DNA from: an uncultured Bacilli bacterium
GTDB taxonomy: Bacteria > Bacillota_I > Bacilli_A > RF39 > UBA660
NCBI GenBank assembly: GCA_934085565.1
Contig: CAKOHG010000002.1
Location: 1 to 64,000, forward strand
Direction: 5' to 3'
DNA: 64,000 bases
The notes beneath the pieces were generated by a model. The model saw only the letters and a list, made by a program, of their open reading frames with translations, made no database searches and was not told the origin of the DNA. The position numbers were made by a program, and so were the translations under genes. Each line of letters starts with the position of its first letter. The stretch's first letter is position 1. Positions 44,190 through 53,210 of the stretch are shown in pieces.

Positions 44190-44220
44190 AAAAAAGCACT
44201 GATATTCATCAGCACTTTTT
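44190..44220 (-). terminator. Rho-independent terminator after tuf
   Basis: AAAGTGCTGAT pairs with ATCAGTGCTTT around GAAT, followed by a T run on the minus strand. Confidence 0.88.
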
Positions 44221-44229
44221 AAAGTCGTA

Positions 44230-45396
44230 TTATTCAACGATTTCAGATACAACTCCGGCACCAACAGTACGTCCACCTTCACGGATAGAGAATTTAGTAC
44301 CTTTTTCTAATGCTACTGGAGCAATTAATTCAACAGTCATATCTACGTTGTCACCAGGCATAACCATTTCAACACCTTCTGGTAACTCGATAACACCAGT
44401 TACGTCAGTAGTACGGAAATAGAATTGTGGTCTGTAATTTGAGAAGAATGGAGTATGACGTCCGCCTTCTTCTTTAGTTAATACGTAAACGCTAGCTTTG
44501 AATTTATGATGAGGTGTAACACTTCCTGGTTTAGCAAGAACTTGTCCACGTTCAACATCTTCACGAGCAATACCACGTAATAATACACCAGCATTGTCAC
44601 CAGCTTGAGCAAAGTCAAGTGATTTTCTGAACATTTCGATACCTGTAACAACAGTTTTTCTAGTATCTTTTAATCCAACGATTTCAACTTCGTCGTTAAG
44701 ATTTAATACACCACGTTCAACACGTCCTGTAACAACAGTACCACGTCCTGAAATTGTGAATACATCTTCAATACTCATTAAGAATGGTTTGTCAGTTTCA
44801 CGAGCAGGATCTGGAATATATTCGTCAACAGCAGCCATTAAGTCACGGATAGATTGTTCAGCAGTAGGATCTCCTTCAAGAGCTTTTAATGCAGAACCAC
44901 GAATGATTGGACATTCACTATCATAACCATATTCGCCTAATAATTCACGAATTTCCATTTCTACTAAGTCTAATAATTCAGGATCATCAACTTGGTCACA
45001 TTTGTTCATGTAAACAACAATTTTAGGAACACCAACTTGACGAGATAATAAGATATGTTCTCTTGTTTGTGGCATAGGTCCATCTGCAGCAGAAACTACA
45101 AGGATAGCACCATCCATTTGAGCAGCACCAGTAATCATGTTTTTAACATAGTCAGCATGGCCTGGGCAGTCTACGTGAGCATAATGACGTTTTTCAGTTT
45201 GATACTCAACGTGAGAAGTATTAATAGTAATACCTCTTTCTCTTTCTTCTGGAGCTTTATCGATATCTTCATATGCAACAAAGTTACCAAATAATTTAGT
45301 AATAGCAGCAGTTAATGTTGTTTTACCATGGTCAACGTGACCAATTGTACCAATATTAACATGCACTTTTGAACGATCAAATTTTTCTTTTGCCAT
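44230..45396 (-). CDS. tuf: Elongation factor Tu
   Basis: 388 residues, close to the usual 394. G1 GHVDHGKTTL, G2 region RERGITINTSHVEY, G3 DCPGHADY and G4 NKCD are intact, and the C-terminal domains end GVVSEIVE. It brings aminoacyl-tRNA to the ribosome. It follows fusA as in other Bacilli. The high and even codon bias fits a strongly expressed gene. Confidence 0.99.
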   Translation of the reverse strand: MAKEKFDRSKVHVNIGTIGHVDHGKTTLTAAITKLFGNFVAYEDIDKAPEERERGITINTSHVEYQTEKRHYAHVDCPGHADYVKNMITGAAQMDGAILVVSAADGPMPQTREHILLSRQVGVPKIVVYMNKCDQVDDPELLDLVEMEIRELLGEYGYDSECPIIRGSALKALEGDPTAEQSIRDLMAAVDEYIPDPARETDKPFLMSIEDVFTISGRGTVVTGRVERGVLNLNDEVEIVGLKDTRKTVVTGIEMFRKSLDFAQAGDNAGVLLRGIAREDVERGQVLAKPGSVTPHHKFKASVYVLTKEEGGRHTPFFSNYRPQFYFRTTDVTGVIELPEGVEMVMPGDNVDMTVELIAPVALEKGTKFSIREGGRTVGAGVVSEIVE

Positions 45397-45463
45397 AATA
45401 TTTTTTTCTTCCTTTCATCTCTTCTATTTTATCTAATGCTTGAATTAAATTCAAGTATTATTT

Positions 45464-47539
45464 TTAGTTAGCACTATTTTTCTTAATGATTTCTTCAGAA
45501 ATAGATTTTGGTACTTCTTCGTAATGATCAAGTTCCATAACGAAGTTTCCACGACCTTGTGTATTACTACGTAAAGTAGTGGCATAACCAAACATTTCTG
45601 CAAGTGGAACCATAGCTGTAATTTGTAGTGCATTACCACGTGATTCTTGTCCTAGAGGACGACCACGACGGCTTGTTAAGTCACCCATTACATTACCCAT
45701 GTATTCATCTGGTACCGTAACGCTTACTTTCATAATAGGTTCAAGTAAGACTGGTTTACATTTGTTCTTAGCTTCTTTTAAAGCCATACTAGCAGCAATT
45801 TTGAAGGCCATTTCTGATGAGTCGACATCATGGTAAGAACCATCAAATAAAGTAGCTTTTACATCAACCATAGGATATCCAGCTAAAATACCGCCAGCCA
45901 TTGCTTCTTGTAATCCTTTATCTGTTACTGGAATATATTCACGAGGAACAACACCACCAACGATAGCGTCAACAAATTCATAACCCTTGTCTTTATTAGG
46001 TTCAAAACGTACCCAAACATGACCATATTGTCCACGTCCACCTGATTGTTTAATATATTTACCTTCACATTCAGCTGTTTGTGTTAATGTTTCACGGTAA
46101 GCAACTTGAGGACGACCAATATTAGCTTCTACGTTAAATTCACGTTTCATACGATCAACTAGGATATCTAAGTGTAATTCACCCATACCACTAATGATTG
46201 TTTGACCTGTTTCAACATCTGTTTTATATTTAAATGTTGGATCTTCTTCAGCTAATTTTTGTAAAGCAATTGCCATTTTTTCCTGATCAGCTTTTGATTT
46301 TGGTTCAATAGCTTCATCAATAACTGGTAATGGGAATTCCATACCTTTCATGATAACGGCATTTTTTTCATCACATAATGTGTCAGCTGTTGTTGTATTT
46401 TTAAGTCCTACAGCGGCAGCGATTTCACCACAGTAAACTTCATTAATTTCTTGACGGTGATTAGCATGCATTTGTAAAATACGTCCAATTCTTTCTTTAA
46501 CATCTTTTGTACTATTAAGCACATAAGAACCACTTGTTAATTTTCCAGAATATACACGGAAAAATGCAAGACGTCCAACGAATGGGTCTGTCATAATTTT
46601 AAATGCTAAAGCTGTGAATGGTTCAGAATCACTAGGATGACGTTTAACGTCTTCGCCAGTTTTTAAATCTGTACAATCAATAGCTTCAATATCTGTAGGT
46701 GCAGGTAAATAGTCAATAACGGCATCAAGTAATAATTTAACACCAATATTTCCTAAAGCTGTACCACATAATACTGGGAAGAATTTATTTTCAAGTGTAC
46801 CAACACGGATACAATGTTTGATTTCTTCTAGAGTAAGTTCTTCACCATTTAAATATTTTTCCATCATAGCATCGTCAAATTCAACAACAGTTTCAATTAA
46901 CTCATTGTGTTTTTGCATTGCTAAGTCTTTTAAGTTTTCAGGAATTTCGATTTCAACAGGATTTTCTTCTGGTTTTCCATCATATTGATATGCTTTCATA
47001 GTAACTAAGTCAATGATTCCATTGAAGTCACTTTCAGCACCGATAGGCCATTCAATTGGTTTTGTATCAACGCCTAAACGATCTTTAATAGTTCCTAATG
47101 AATATTCAAAGTCGGCTCCCATTTTGTCCATTTTATTAGCAAAAATCATACGAGGAACTTTAAATTCATTAGCTTGACGCCAAACAGTTTCTGATTGTGG
47201 TTCTACACCAGCTTGGGCATCAATTAAACATACAGCACCATCTAATACACGTAAACTACGAGAAACTTCAACAGTGAAGTCTACGTGGCCCGGAGTATCG
47301 ATGATATTGAAACGGTATCCTTTCCAATGAGCTGTTGTAGCAGCTGAAGTAATTGTGATACCTCTTTCTTTTTCTTGATCCATCCAGTCCATTTGTGATT
47401 CACCATCATGTGTTTCACCAGCTTTATGAATTTTTCCTGTATGGAGCAAAATTCTTTCTGTACATGTTGTTTTTCCGGCATCAATGTGAGCCATAATACC
47501 AAGGTTTCTTACTTTGTCAATTGAGACATCTCTTGCCAT
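45464..47539 (-). CDS. fusA: Elongation factor G
   Basis: 691 residues. AHIDAGKTTCTERIL (G1), DTPGHVDFT (G3) and NKMDKMG (G4) are present, followed by all five domains (for example AGGILAGYPMVDVKATLFDG in domain IV). It drives translocation. It lies 12 bases after rpsG. Confidence 0.99.
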   Translation of the reverse strand: MARDVSIDKVRNLGIMAHIDAGKTTCTERILLHTGKIHKAGETHDGESQMDWMDQEKERGITITSAATTAHWKGYRFNIIDTPGHVDFTVEVSRSLRVLDGAVCLIDAQAGVEPQSETVWRQANEFKVPRMIFANKMDKMGADFEYSLGTIKDRLGVDTKPIEWPIGAESDFNGIIDLVTMKAYQYDGKPEENPVEIEIPENLKDLAMQKHNELIETVVEFDDAMMEKYLNGEELTLEEIKHCIRVGTLENKFFPVLCGTALGNIGVKLLLDAVIDYLPAPTDIEAIDCTDLKTGEDVKRHPSDSEPFTALAFKIMTDPFVGRLAFFRVYSGKLTSGSYVLNSTKDVKERIGRILQMHANHRQEINEVYCGEIAAAVGLKNTTTADTLCDEKNAVIMKGMEFPLPVIDEAIEPKSKADQEKMAIALQKLAEEDPTFKYKTDVETGQTIISGMGELHLDILVDRMKREFNVEANIGRPQVAYRETLTQTAECEGKYIKQSGGRGQYGHVWVRFEPNKDKGYEFVDAIVGGVVPREYIPVTDKGLQEAMAGGILAGYPMVDVKATLFDGSYHDVDSSEMAFKIAASMALKEAKNKCKPVLLEPIMKVSVTVPDEYMGNVMGDLTSRRGRPLGQESRGNALQITAMVPLAEMFGYATTLRSNTQGRGNFVMELDHYEEVPKSISEEIIKKNSAN

Positions 47540-47550
47540 AGTTCACTCTC

Positions 47551-48018
47551 CTACCATCTATAATGAGCAAATGCTTTATTTGCTTCGGCCATTTTGTGAG
47601 TATCCTCACGTTTTTTAACAGCACCACCAGTGCCATTAGAAGCATCGATAATTTCCATAGCTAATTTATAAGCCATACCTTTACCGCTTCTATTTTTAGC
47701 GTAATTAACAAGCCATCTTAATGCTAAAGCTTGTCCTCTTTCGTCACTAACTTCAATTGGAACTTGGTAATTACTTCCTCCGACACGGCGAGATTTAACC
47801 TCTAATGCTGGAGTAATGTTTTCTAAAGCGCTTTGATATACTTCGATTGCAGGACGTCCTGTTTTTTCTTCAATAATATCAAAGGCTTCGTAAAGAATAT
47901 TTTGAGCTGTACCTTTTTTACCATCTTGCATAATTTGGTTGATTAATTTTGTAACAACTTTAGAATTATAAATTGAATCTGGTAAAACGTCTCTTTTTTC
48001 TGCTCTTCTTTTACGCAT
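47551..48018 (-). CDS. rpsG: Small ribosomal subunit protein uS7
   Basis: 155 residues. MRKRRAEKRDVLPDSIYNSK and RWLVNYAKNR are characteristic. It binds the 3' domain of 16S rRNA and can regulate the str operon. AGGAGG lies before the ATG. Confidence 0.98.
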   Translation of the reverse strand: MRKRRAEKRDVLPDSIYNSKVVTKLINQIMQDGKKGTAQNILYEAFDIIEEKTGRPAIEVYQSALENITPALEVKSRRVGGSNYQVPIEVSDERGQALALRWLVNYAKNRSGKGMAYKLAMEIIDASNGTGGAVKKREDTHKMAEANKAFAHYRW

Positions 48019-48036
48019 TTTTATTTCCTCCTTCTA

Positions 48037-48453
48037 TTATTTTGTTTTTGGTCTTTTTGTACCATATTTACTACGTCCTTGTTTACGATTTTGAACGCCT
48101 TGAGTATCAAGTGTTCCACGAACTACATGATAACGTACACCGATAAGGTCTTTAACACGTCCACCACGTACTAATACAACACTATGTTCTTGTAAGTTGT
48201 GTCCTTCACCTGGAATATAAGTATCAACTTCTCTTCCGTTTGAAAGTCTTACACGAGCATATTTACGTAATGCTGAGTTCGGTTTCTTTGGAGTTTTTGT
48301 ACCTACACGAGTACAAACACCACGTTTTTGAGGACTTGATGTATTTGTTTGTTTTCTTTCAAGAGTATTATATCCAACATTTAATACTGGACTTTTACTT
48401 TTTCTTGTTTTCTTACCTCTACCTTTTTTTACGAGTTGGTTAATAGTAGCCAT
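48037..48453 (-). CDS. rpsL: Small ribosomal subunit protein uS12
   Basis: 138 residues. MATINQLVKKGRGKK, PKKPNSALRKYARVRLSNG and the streptomycin-relevant lysines are as usual (TPKKPNSA; GRVKDLIGVRYHVVRG). The ATG at 48453 is the family start, with GGAAAGGAG upstream; the longer frame from 48480 is not used. Confidence 0.98.
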   Translation of the reverse strand: MATINQLVKKGRGKKTRKSKSPVLNVGYNTLERKQTNTSSPQKRGVCTRVGTKTPKKPNSALRKYARVRLSNGREVDTYIPGEGHNLQEHSVVLVRGGRVKDLIGVRYHVVRGTLDTQGVQNRKQGRSKYGTKRPKTK

Positions 48454-48509
48454 AACTTTCTCCTTTCCATTTACACACATCCTGGTGTATCAATTTTATT
48501 TTTAAATAC

Positions 48510-48529
48510 GGTTTTACCGGAGTAAAACC
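48510..48529 (-). promoter_or_regulatory. Hairpin in the rpsL leader
   Basis: GGTTTTAC and GTAAAACC form a perfect stem closed by TCCG, a UNCG-type loop. It lies between the upstream gene and rpsL, about 57 bases before the ATG. It may be a regulatory leader or processing structure; there is no T run. Confidence 0.4.
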
Positions 48530-48566
48530 ACAATTTAAAATCATAAATATGATAGCATTTAACTTT

Positions 48567-48947
48567 TTAATCGTCAAGTTTTTTCTTATCTAAATTTTTC
48601 GTTTCATAATTGCCACATTTGATATAGGCTTCATAATCAAAAAATTGCTCATCATTTTTAATATCTACATAACCTTGGCAAGTCTTATCTTTAACAACGT
48701 TAGATTCAATGACATTCAGTTTTAATAATTCTGTGAGGGTTAAATGCATTTCTTCTTCAGGGTATAAGCCATCCTGTTCAACATAATTTTTGGTAGCCTC
48801 TTCTAATTTTATTTCAAATGCTTTATATTCTTTAGTTTCTTTTTTATATGAAATGGCAATGAGAGTTAAAGCTAAAACAAGAAGCATCATTATGATTCCC
48901 CAAATAATACTTATTTTATGCATTCTTTGTAAATTTATGTTTGTCAT
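48567..48947 (-). CDS. Small membrane-anchored protein with a C-terminal Cys-pair module
   Basis: 126 residues. One membrane helix (about 13-33) precedes a soluble part. The C-terminal TCQGYVDIKN, then YEAYIKCGNYETKN matches TCEGYVTKQN, then YKAYISCESYETKGY in the upstream gene, so the two are paralogues with a shared domain and a probable disulfide. The start overlaps the upstream stop by one base (TAATG). Function unknown. Confidence 0.65.
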   Translation of the reverse strand: MTNINLQRMHKISIIWGIIMMLLVLALTLIAISYKKETKEYKAFEIKLEEATKNYVEQDGLYPEEEMHLTLTELLKLNVIESNVVKDKTCQGYVDIKNDEQFFDYEAYIKCGNYETKNLDKKKLDD

Positions 48948-49354
48948 TAATAGCCTTTCGTTTCGTACGATTCACAACTAATGTAGGCTTTATAAGATGA
49001 ATTTTGCTTAGTAACATAGCCTTCACAAGTATCATCTTCATTCGTCATTTTTGAAAGAGTAAGATAACCTTCATCAATTAATGTATCTGAATCAATAATT
49101 TCTTCATCTTCAAGTTCATTTTCTCTAGCATATTTTCTAGCTGCACTAAGTAAATTTCTTTCTATTGTTGCATATTTTTCATCTTTATTTTGACTGCTAT
49201 TAGATGTATTTGAAGTATTATTACCATTTATATTCATATCTAAATCTTTATAAAGATTGTTTATCATAATAGCCGCTACAAAAACAGCTACCAAAATAAC
49301 GCATGATAATAATACCATTTCTTTTAAGCCCCAACCTTTATTATTTAAATACAT
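48947..49354 (-). CDS. Pseudopilin-like small anchored protein
   Basis: 135 residues. The N-terminus KGWGLKEMVLLSCVILVAVF has a glycine followed by a hydrophobic helix with glutamate at +5, like the prepilin peptidase site. A helical region (YATIERNLLSAARKYARENE) and the Cys-pair module follow. No prepilin peptidase gene lies nearby, so pilin processing is only suggested. It is the middle gene of three. Confidence 0.6.
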   Translation of the reverse strand: MYLNNKGWGLKEMVLLSCVILVAVFVAAIMINNLYKDLDMNINGNNTSNTSNSSQNKDEKYATIERNLLSAARKYARENELEDEEIIDSDTLIDEGYLTLSKMTNEDDTCEGYVTKQNSSYKAYISCESYETKGY

Positions 49355-49356
49355 TT

Positions 49357-49635
49357 TTAAACACCTAATTTCTTTTCTAAATCATTTTTGACAAAAATAG
49401 CCCCAAAGCCATAACCTGACTCACCATTTTTAGCTTTATATTCATAATATTTATATCCAAAACTATTGCATACATAATAATCGCCATCAGATAGCTCTAA
49501 ATTTTTTTCACTTAAACAAATTAATGGCTTTTGATTATTTTGTGCTTTGAAATAATCGAAAGTAAGTAGTCCTATCCATAAAACAATTAGTACTATTATC
49601 ACTATTTTTAATATATTAACAACGTTTATTTTCAT
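49357..49635 (-). CDS. Small membrane-anchored protein, first gene of the three-gene cluster
   Basis: 92 residues: a membrane helix (residues 8-30) and a short soluble part with two cysteines (PLICLSEKNLELSDGDYYVC). The ATG at 49635 follows GAGG. It lies two bases before the next gene. No family is recognised. The cluster occupies the place of rpoB-rpoC in other Bacilli. Confidence 0.55.
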   Translation of the reverse strand: MKINVVNILKIVIIVLIVLWIGLLTFDYFKAQNNQKPLICLSEKNLELSDGDYYVCNSFGYKYYEYKAKNGESGYGFGAIFVKNDLEKKLGV

Positions 49636-49751
49636 AATATGCCTCATTCCTTGAAAATATTATAATGTATTTTTGACTTTAAAACAACTTATTTAGAAAA
49701 ATAAAAAAGGGTGAATTTACCCTAATTTAGTTATTATTTCTACTAATTTTT

Positions 49752-49801
49752 CAAAAAAAAGAAGCTAACTAGAAATTATTCATTTCCATTCAGCCTCTTA
49801 A
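49752..49801 (-). terminator. Rho-independent terminator after rplL
   Basis: On the minus strand a long stem joins AAGAGGCTGAATGGAAAT with ATTTCTAGTTAGCTTCTT (several G-T pairs and a few mismatches), followed by T. It ends the rplJ-rplL transcript, which in other Bacilli runs on toward rpoB. Confidence 0.75.
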
Positions 49802-49806
49802 TTTAA

Positions 49807-50172
49807 TTAAGCAAGTTCTACTTCAGCGCCAGCTTCTTCAAGTTGTGCTTTAATTTGGTTAGCTTCTTCAGTTGGAACGTTTTCTTTAACATTTCCACCA
49901 TTGTCAGCTAAACCTTTAGCTTCAACAAGTCCTAATCCTGTAATTTCTTTTAATAATTTAATTACAGCAATCTTGTTTCCTCCAGCACTTTTTAATACGA
50001 CAGTTTTATTTGTATCTTCTTCTTGTGCAGCAGCTGCAGGAGCAGCAGCAACAGCAACAGCACTTGGATCTACTCCAAATTCTTCTTTCATTGCGTCAAC
50101 TAATTCTTTAACTTCAAGAATAGTCATTTCTTTTAATGATTCAATAAAATCTTCTTTTGTAATTTTAGCCAT
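49807..50172 (-). CDS. rplL: Large ribosomal subunit protein bL12 (L7/L12)
   Basis: 121 residues. MAKITKEDFIESLKEMTILE, then the alanine-rich hinge (AVAVAAAPAAAAQEE) and KTVVLKSAGGNKIAVIKLLK are typical. It forms the ribosomal stalk with L10. The ATG at 50172 follows AAAGGAATT. Confidence 0.98.
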   Translation of the reverse strand: MAKITKEDFIESLKEMTILEVKELVDAMKEEFGVDPSAVAVAAAPAAAAQEEDTNKTVVLKSAGGNKIAVIKLLKEITGLGLVEAKGLADNGGNVKENVPTEEANQIKAQLEEAGAEVELA

Positions 50173-50188
50173 TTTAATCAATTCCTTT

Positions 50189-50683
50189 CTAGTTTTCTTC
50201 CTTTTGCTCACTATATAGGTTTAGAGCAATGGATAAGTTACGAACATGTTCCATCATACCAGCAGCAAGCATTGTTAATAAGCCTTCACGTGAAGGTATT
50301 GTAGCATATTCGTTAATTGTAGCTAAGTCTGCTACAGAGCCTGAGATGATACCAATTCTAATTTCAAGTTTATCATGTTCTTTAGCAAAATCTGCAATAA
50401 CCTTAATTGGTTCAAGTAAATTTTTACCAAATAAGATAGCGTTTGGACCTTCTAAGAAACCATCAAAACTTAAATTTAATTCATCTAATGCTCTTTTTAA
50501 TAAAGTGTTTTTGTAAACTTTTACTGTCGCATCAGTTTCTCTAAGTTTTTTTCTTAACTCTGAAAGTTCTGCAACGGTTAAACCTTGATATTGGAATAAA
50601 ATAACAGATTCGCTATCTTTAATGTTATTAACAATATCATTTACAGTTTCTTTCTTTTGAGCAAGAATCTTTGTGCTAGCCAT
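50189..50683 (-). CDS. rplJ: Large ribosomal subunit protein uL10
   Basis: 164 residues. KKETVNDIVNNIKDSESVIL, then QYQGLTVAELSELRKKLRE and VYKNTLLKRALDEL are the family signature. It holds the L12 dimers on the ribosome and represses its own operon through the leader RNA. Confidence 0.97.
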   Translation of the reverse strand: MASTKILAQKKETVNDIVNNIKDSESVILFQYQGLTVAELSELRKKLRETDATVKVYKNTLLKRALDELNLSFDGFLEGPNAILFGKNLLEPIKVIADFAKEHDKLEIRIGIISGSVADLATINEYATIPSREGLLTMLAAGMMEHVRNLSIALNLYSEQKEEN

Positions 50684-50702
50684 AACTTTTCCTCCTTTGC
50701 TT

Positions 50703-50830
50703 AACTATCAAAAAAGCTCCTCCGATTGGACGAGCTTAAATAGACTAGGTCTAATTTAGTAAACGTCCCTCGGCAAGATTATTAAGGATACTCCCCTTGC
50801 TGTCTTCGGTATTGCGCTTTTTCTGATGTT
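50703..50830 (-). ncRNA. L10 leader (autoregulatory RNA) with attenuator
   Basis: It is the untranslated leader between rplA and rplJ. On the minus strand it has the L10-leader-like segment CTTGCCGAGGGACG and ends in AAGCTCGTCC-AATC-GGAGGAGCTT followed by six T, a terminator hairpin about 25 bases before the rplJ ribosome binding site. L10 (or L10-L12) binding is known to favour termination in such leaders. Confidence 0.8.
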
Positions 50831-50849
50831 TATTATAATATGTTATAAA

Positions 50850-51548
50850 TTAAATGTCAAAAGAATTTTGATCTACTTTAATTCCAGGGCCCATTGTTGT
50901 TGAAACACTAATAGAAGTGATAAATTTTCCTTTAACACTAGCAGGTTTTAATTTTGAAATAGATTTTACAACATATTCTAAGTTTTCTTGTAAAGCTTTT
51001 TCATCGAAAGATACTTTACCAAGAATACCATGAATATTTCCATAAGAATCTGTTCTAAATTCAACCATACCTTTATTAATGTCTTCAACAGCTTTAGCTG
51101 GGTTTGGTGTAACGGTATTTGTTTTAGGGTTTGGCATTAAACCTTTAGGTCCTAAAATTTTACCAATTTTACCAAGTTCTGGCATCATATCTGGAGTAGC
51201 AACGATGACATCAAAATCAAACCAGTTTTCTTTTTGAATTTTTTCAATCATGTCTTTTTCACCAACATATAATGCACCAGCAGCTTTAGCAGCTTCTGCT
51301 TGAGCACCTTTAGCGATAACTAATACACGTTTTGTTTTTCCAGTACCATTTGGTAATACTAGAGAACCACGTAATTGTTGATCAGCTTTTTTAGGGTCGA
51401 CATTAAGCTTCATTGCAAAATCAACAGTACCATCAAAATTAGTAACAGATGTTTCTTTTGCTAAATGAATTGCTTCACTAACGCTGTAAGAAGTATTTTT
51501 GTCTAATTTCTTACTAGCTTCCACATATTTACGACCAAATTTTTTCAT
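50850..51548 (-). CDS. rplA: Large ribosomal subunit protein uL1
   Basis: 232 residues. KRVLVIAKGAQAEAAKAAGA, then MMPELGKIGKILGPKGLMPN and NPKTNTVTPNPAKAVE are canonical. It forms the L1 stalk and binds its own operon leader. Confidence 0.98.
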   Translation of the reverse strand: MKKFGRKYVEASKKLDKNTSYSVSEAIHLAKETSVTNFDGTVDFAMKLNVDPKKADQQLRGSLVLPNGTGKTKRVLVIAKGAQAEAAKAAGALYVGEKDMIEKIQKENWFDFDVIVATPDMMPELGKIGKILGPKGLMPNPKTNTVTPNPAKAVEDINKGMVEFRTDSYGNIHGILGKVSFDEKALQENLEYVVKSISKLKPASVKGKFITSISVSTTMGPGIKVDQNSFDI

Positions 51549-51596
51549 GATTTCCCTCCTAACTGTGGTATTTTAAGCGGACTATTCAAGTTTAAA

Positions 51597-52187
51597 TTAT
51601 TCTTCAGTTTGTTCTTCTTTATTTTTTCCAATTACTTCAACTTCAGCAGTTGTACCTTCTTTAACTTCTGCTTCCATTTCAGCTAATTCTTCTTCACGTT
51701 TTTCTCTTTCAGCTTCTTCTTCATGAGCTTCTTTTTCTTGTTCAGCTAATTCAACATCATTTAAACCTTTAACAGCAATACCCATATTACGAGCAGTACC
51801 TTCAACGATTTTCATTGCTTCCTCAACTGTATAAGCATTTAAATCAGGAAGTTTTGTTTCAGCAATACTTCTTAATTCTTCTTTTGTGATAGTAGCTACT
51901 ACTTCATTAGCACCTTTTTTACTAGCTTTTTGAAGTTTTGCTACTTTTTTAAGTAAGAATGCAGCTGGTGGAGTTTTTAATACGAAGTCAAATGATCTAT
52001 CATCATAGATAGAGATTTCGCAAGGAACAACATCACCCATTTTGTCTTTAGTTGCATCATTGAACTTTTGACAAAAATCTTGAATGTTAATACCAGCAGG
52101 ACCTAAAACAGTACCAACTGGTGGAGCTGGATTTGCTTTTCCAGCAGGAATTTGTAATTTTACTTTTTTTACGACTTCTTTTGCCAC
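51597..52187 (-). CDS. rplK: Large ribosomal subunit protein uL11 with an acidic C-terminal extension
   Basis: 196 residues against the usual 141. Residues 1-141 are standard (IPAGKANPAPPVGTVLGPAG, then INIQDFCQKFND; GTARNMGIAVKG). Residues about 145-196 are an added, highly charged and probably helical tail rich in E and K (EKEAHEEEAEREKREEELAE). The tail has no adenine-repeat artefact and is in frame to a clean stop, so I take it as real. Confidence 0.95.
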   Translation of the reverse strand: MAKEVVKKVKLQIPAGKANPAPPVGTVLGPAGINIQDFCQKFNDATKDKMGDVVPCEISIYDDRSFDFVLKTPPAAFLLKKVAKLQKASKKGANEVVATITKEELRSIAETKLPDLNAYTVEEAMKIVEGTARNMGIAVKGLNDVELAEQEKEAHEEEAEREKREEELAEMEAEVKEGTTAEVEVIGKNKEEQTEE

Positions 52188-52230
52188 GAAAACACTCTCC
52201 TTTCTTTGGATTTTATTGTTTTTAACGTGT

Positions 52231-52272
52231 AAGTGGTAATGGGCAAGTCCGCACTAAAAATCCCTCCCACTT
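52231..52272 (-). promoter_or_regulatory. L1-binding leader hairpin upstream of rplK
   Basis: On the minus strand AAGTGGGAGGG is followed by ACCACTT, a stem with an internal asymmetric loop that resembles the L1 site on 23S rRNA and the known L11-L1 operon leaders. It lies 44 bases before the rplK ATG. Feedback repression by L1 is the family mechanism. Confidence 0.65.
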
Positions 52273-52320
52273 GATACAGTCAAAGTTAGAGAACTTCGAT
52301 TGCAATTAAAATACTAGCAT

Positions 52321-52358
52321 AAAAGGAAGGATTTGACAAGCAAATTATCCTTCCTTTT
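52321..52358 (-). terminator. Rho-independent terminator after nusG
   Basis: AAAAGGAAGGAT and ATCCTTCCTTTT form a perfect stem on the minus strand just past the nusG stop. Confidence 0.85.
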
Positions 52359-52379
52359 GAAAATTTTATTTAATATGAT

Positions 52380-52916
52380 TTATTGTAATTTATTTACTTG
52401 GAATAATTCCACTTCTACACTGGTTTCTTGTCCAAATAAATCAATAGTTACTGTTAAACGATTGTTTTCAGCGTCAATAGTATGAATCGTTCCTTCCATA
52501 CCTTTGAATGGTCCATCCACAATAGTTACTTTATCGCCAACAGCAAGCTCTGATTCAACATCAACGCGACTCATGCCCATATTAATTAATATATGGTCAA
52601 TTTCCTGTGGAGGTAGTGGAGTTGGTTTAGCTCCTTTTCCACTTGAACCAATAAATCCCGTAACACCTGGTGTATTACGAACAATATACCATGCTTCATC
52701 GCTCATAATCATTTCTACTAAAACGTAACCAGGAAACATCTTTTTCTTTTTTTCTTTTTTGACACCGTCTTTTACTTCAACTTCAGTTATTTCTGGAATA
52801 ATAATTCTAAAAATGTGATCTTGCATTCCCATGGATTCGGTACGCATTTCTAGTTTTTCTTTAACGGCTTCTTCATGACCCACATAAGTATTTACAACAT
52901 ACCATAACTTTTCCAT
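52380..52916 (-). CDS. nusG: Transcription termination/antitermination factor NusG
   Basis: 178 residues. The NGN domain starts LWYVVNTYVGHEEAVKEKLE and has FPGYVLVEM and VRNTPGVTGF. The KOW domain has VGDKVTIVDGPFKGMEGTIH. It binds RNA polymerase and couples it to ribosomes. It overlaps secE by one base. Confidence 0.98.
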   Translation of the reverse strand: MEKLWYVVNTYVGHEEAVKEKLEMRTESMGMQDHIFRIIIPEITEVEVKDGVKKEKKKKMFPGYVLVEMIMSDEAWYIVRNTPGVTGFIGSSGKGAKPTPLPPQEIDHILINMGMSRVDVESELAVGDKVTIVDGPFKGMEGTIHTIDAENNRLTVTIDLFGQETSVEVELFQVNKLQ

Positions 52917-53122
52917 TAAAATGCCCCCTTAACCCAAGATAATAATGCAGTTAGTAATAAGAAGAAAGCTATGAGAAGTGCCACGATAACAATAGTAGCT
53001 ATTGTATATGTCGTTACTTCTTTAGCACTTGGAAAAGATACCTTTCTCATTTCGTCTTTTACTTCTTTTAAATAACTTGGTTTTTTTGATTTTTCAGCCT
53101 TAACTTTTTTAGTTTTTGCCAT
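52916..53122 (-). CDS. secE: Preprotein translocase subunit SecE
   Basis: 68 residues. YLKEVKDEMRKVSFPSAKEV is the conserved amphipathic helix before one membrane helix (TYTIATIVIVALLIAFFLLL). It clamps SecY. The rpmG gene often found just before it is not visible here. Confidence 0.95.
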   Translation of the reverse strand: MAKTKKVKAEKSKKPSYLKEVKDEMRKVSFPSAKEVTTYTIATIVIVALLIAFFLLLTALLSWVKGAF

Positions 53123-53149
53123 TTTTTCACCTCAATATTTTTCCAAAAT

Positions 53150-53203
53150 AAAAACACTCGCGTGCTTCTTATATATAAATTATCACAAGAAACGAGTGTT
53201 TGC
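53150..53203 (-). terminator. Terminator-like stem between 53211-53885 and secE
   Basis: AAACACTCG pairs with CGAGTGTTT around a longer loop and T-rich sequence follows on the minus strand. It would separate the sigH operon from secE-nusG. Confidence 0.65.
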
Positions 53204-53210
53204 AAGTTTT

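Noticed and set aside
45451..45639. Short ORF over the fusA 3' end
   Set aside because: Shadow frame of fusA without its own ribosome binding site.
50283..50298. parS-like palindrome (CCTTCACGTGAAGG) inside rplJ
   Set aside because: Only the central ten bases fit the parS consensus TGTTTCACGTGAAACA and it is inside a coding sequence; chance is likely.
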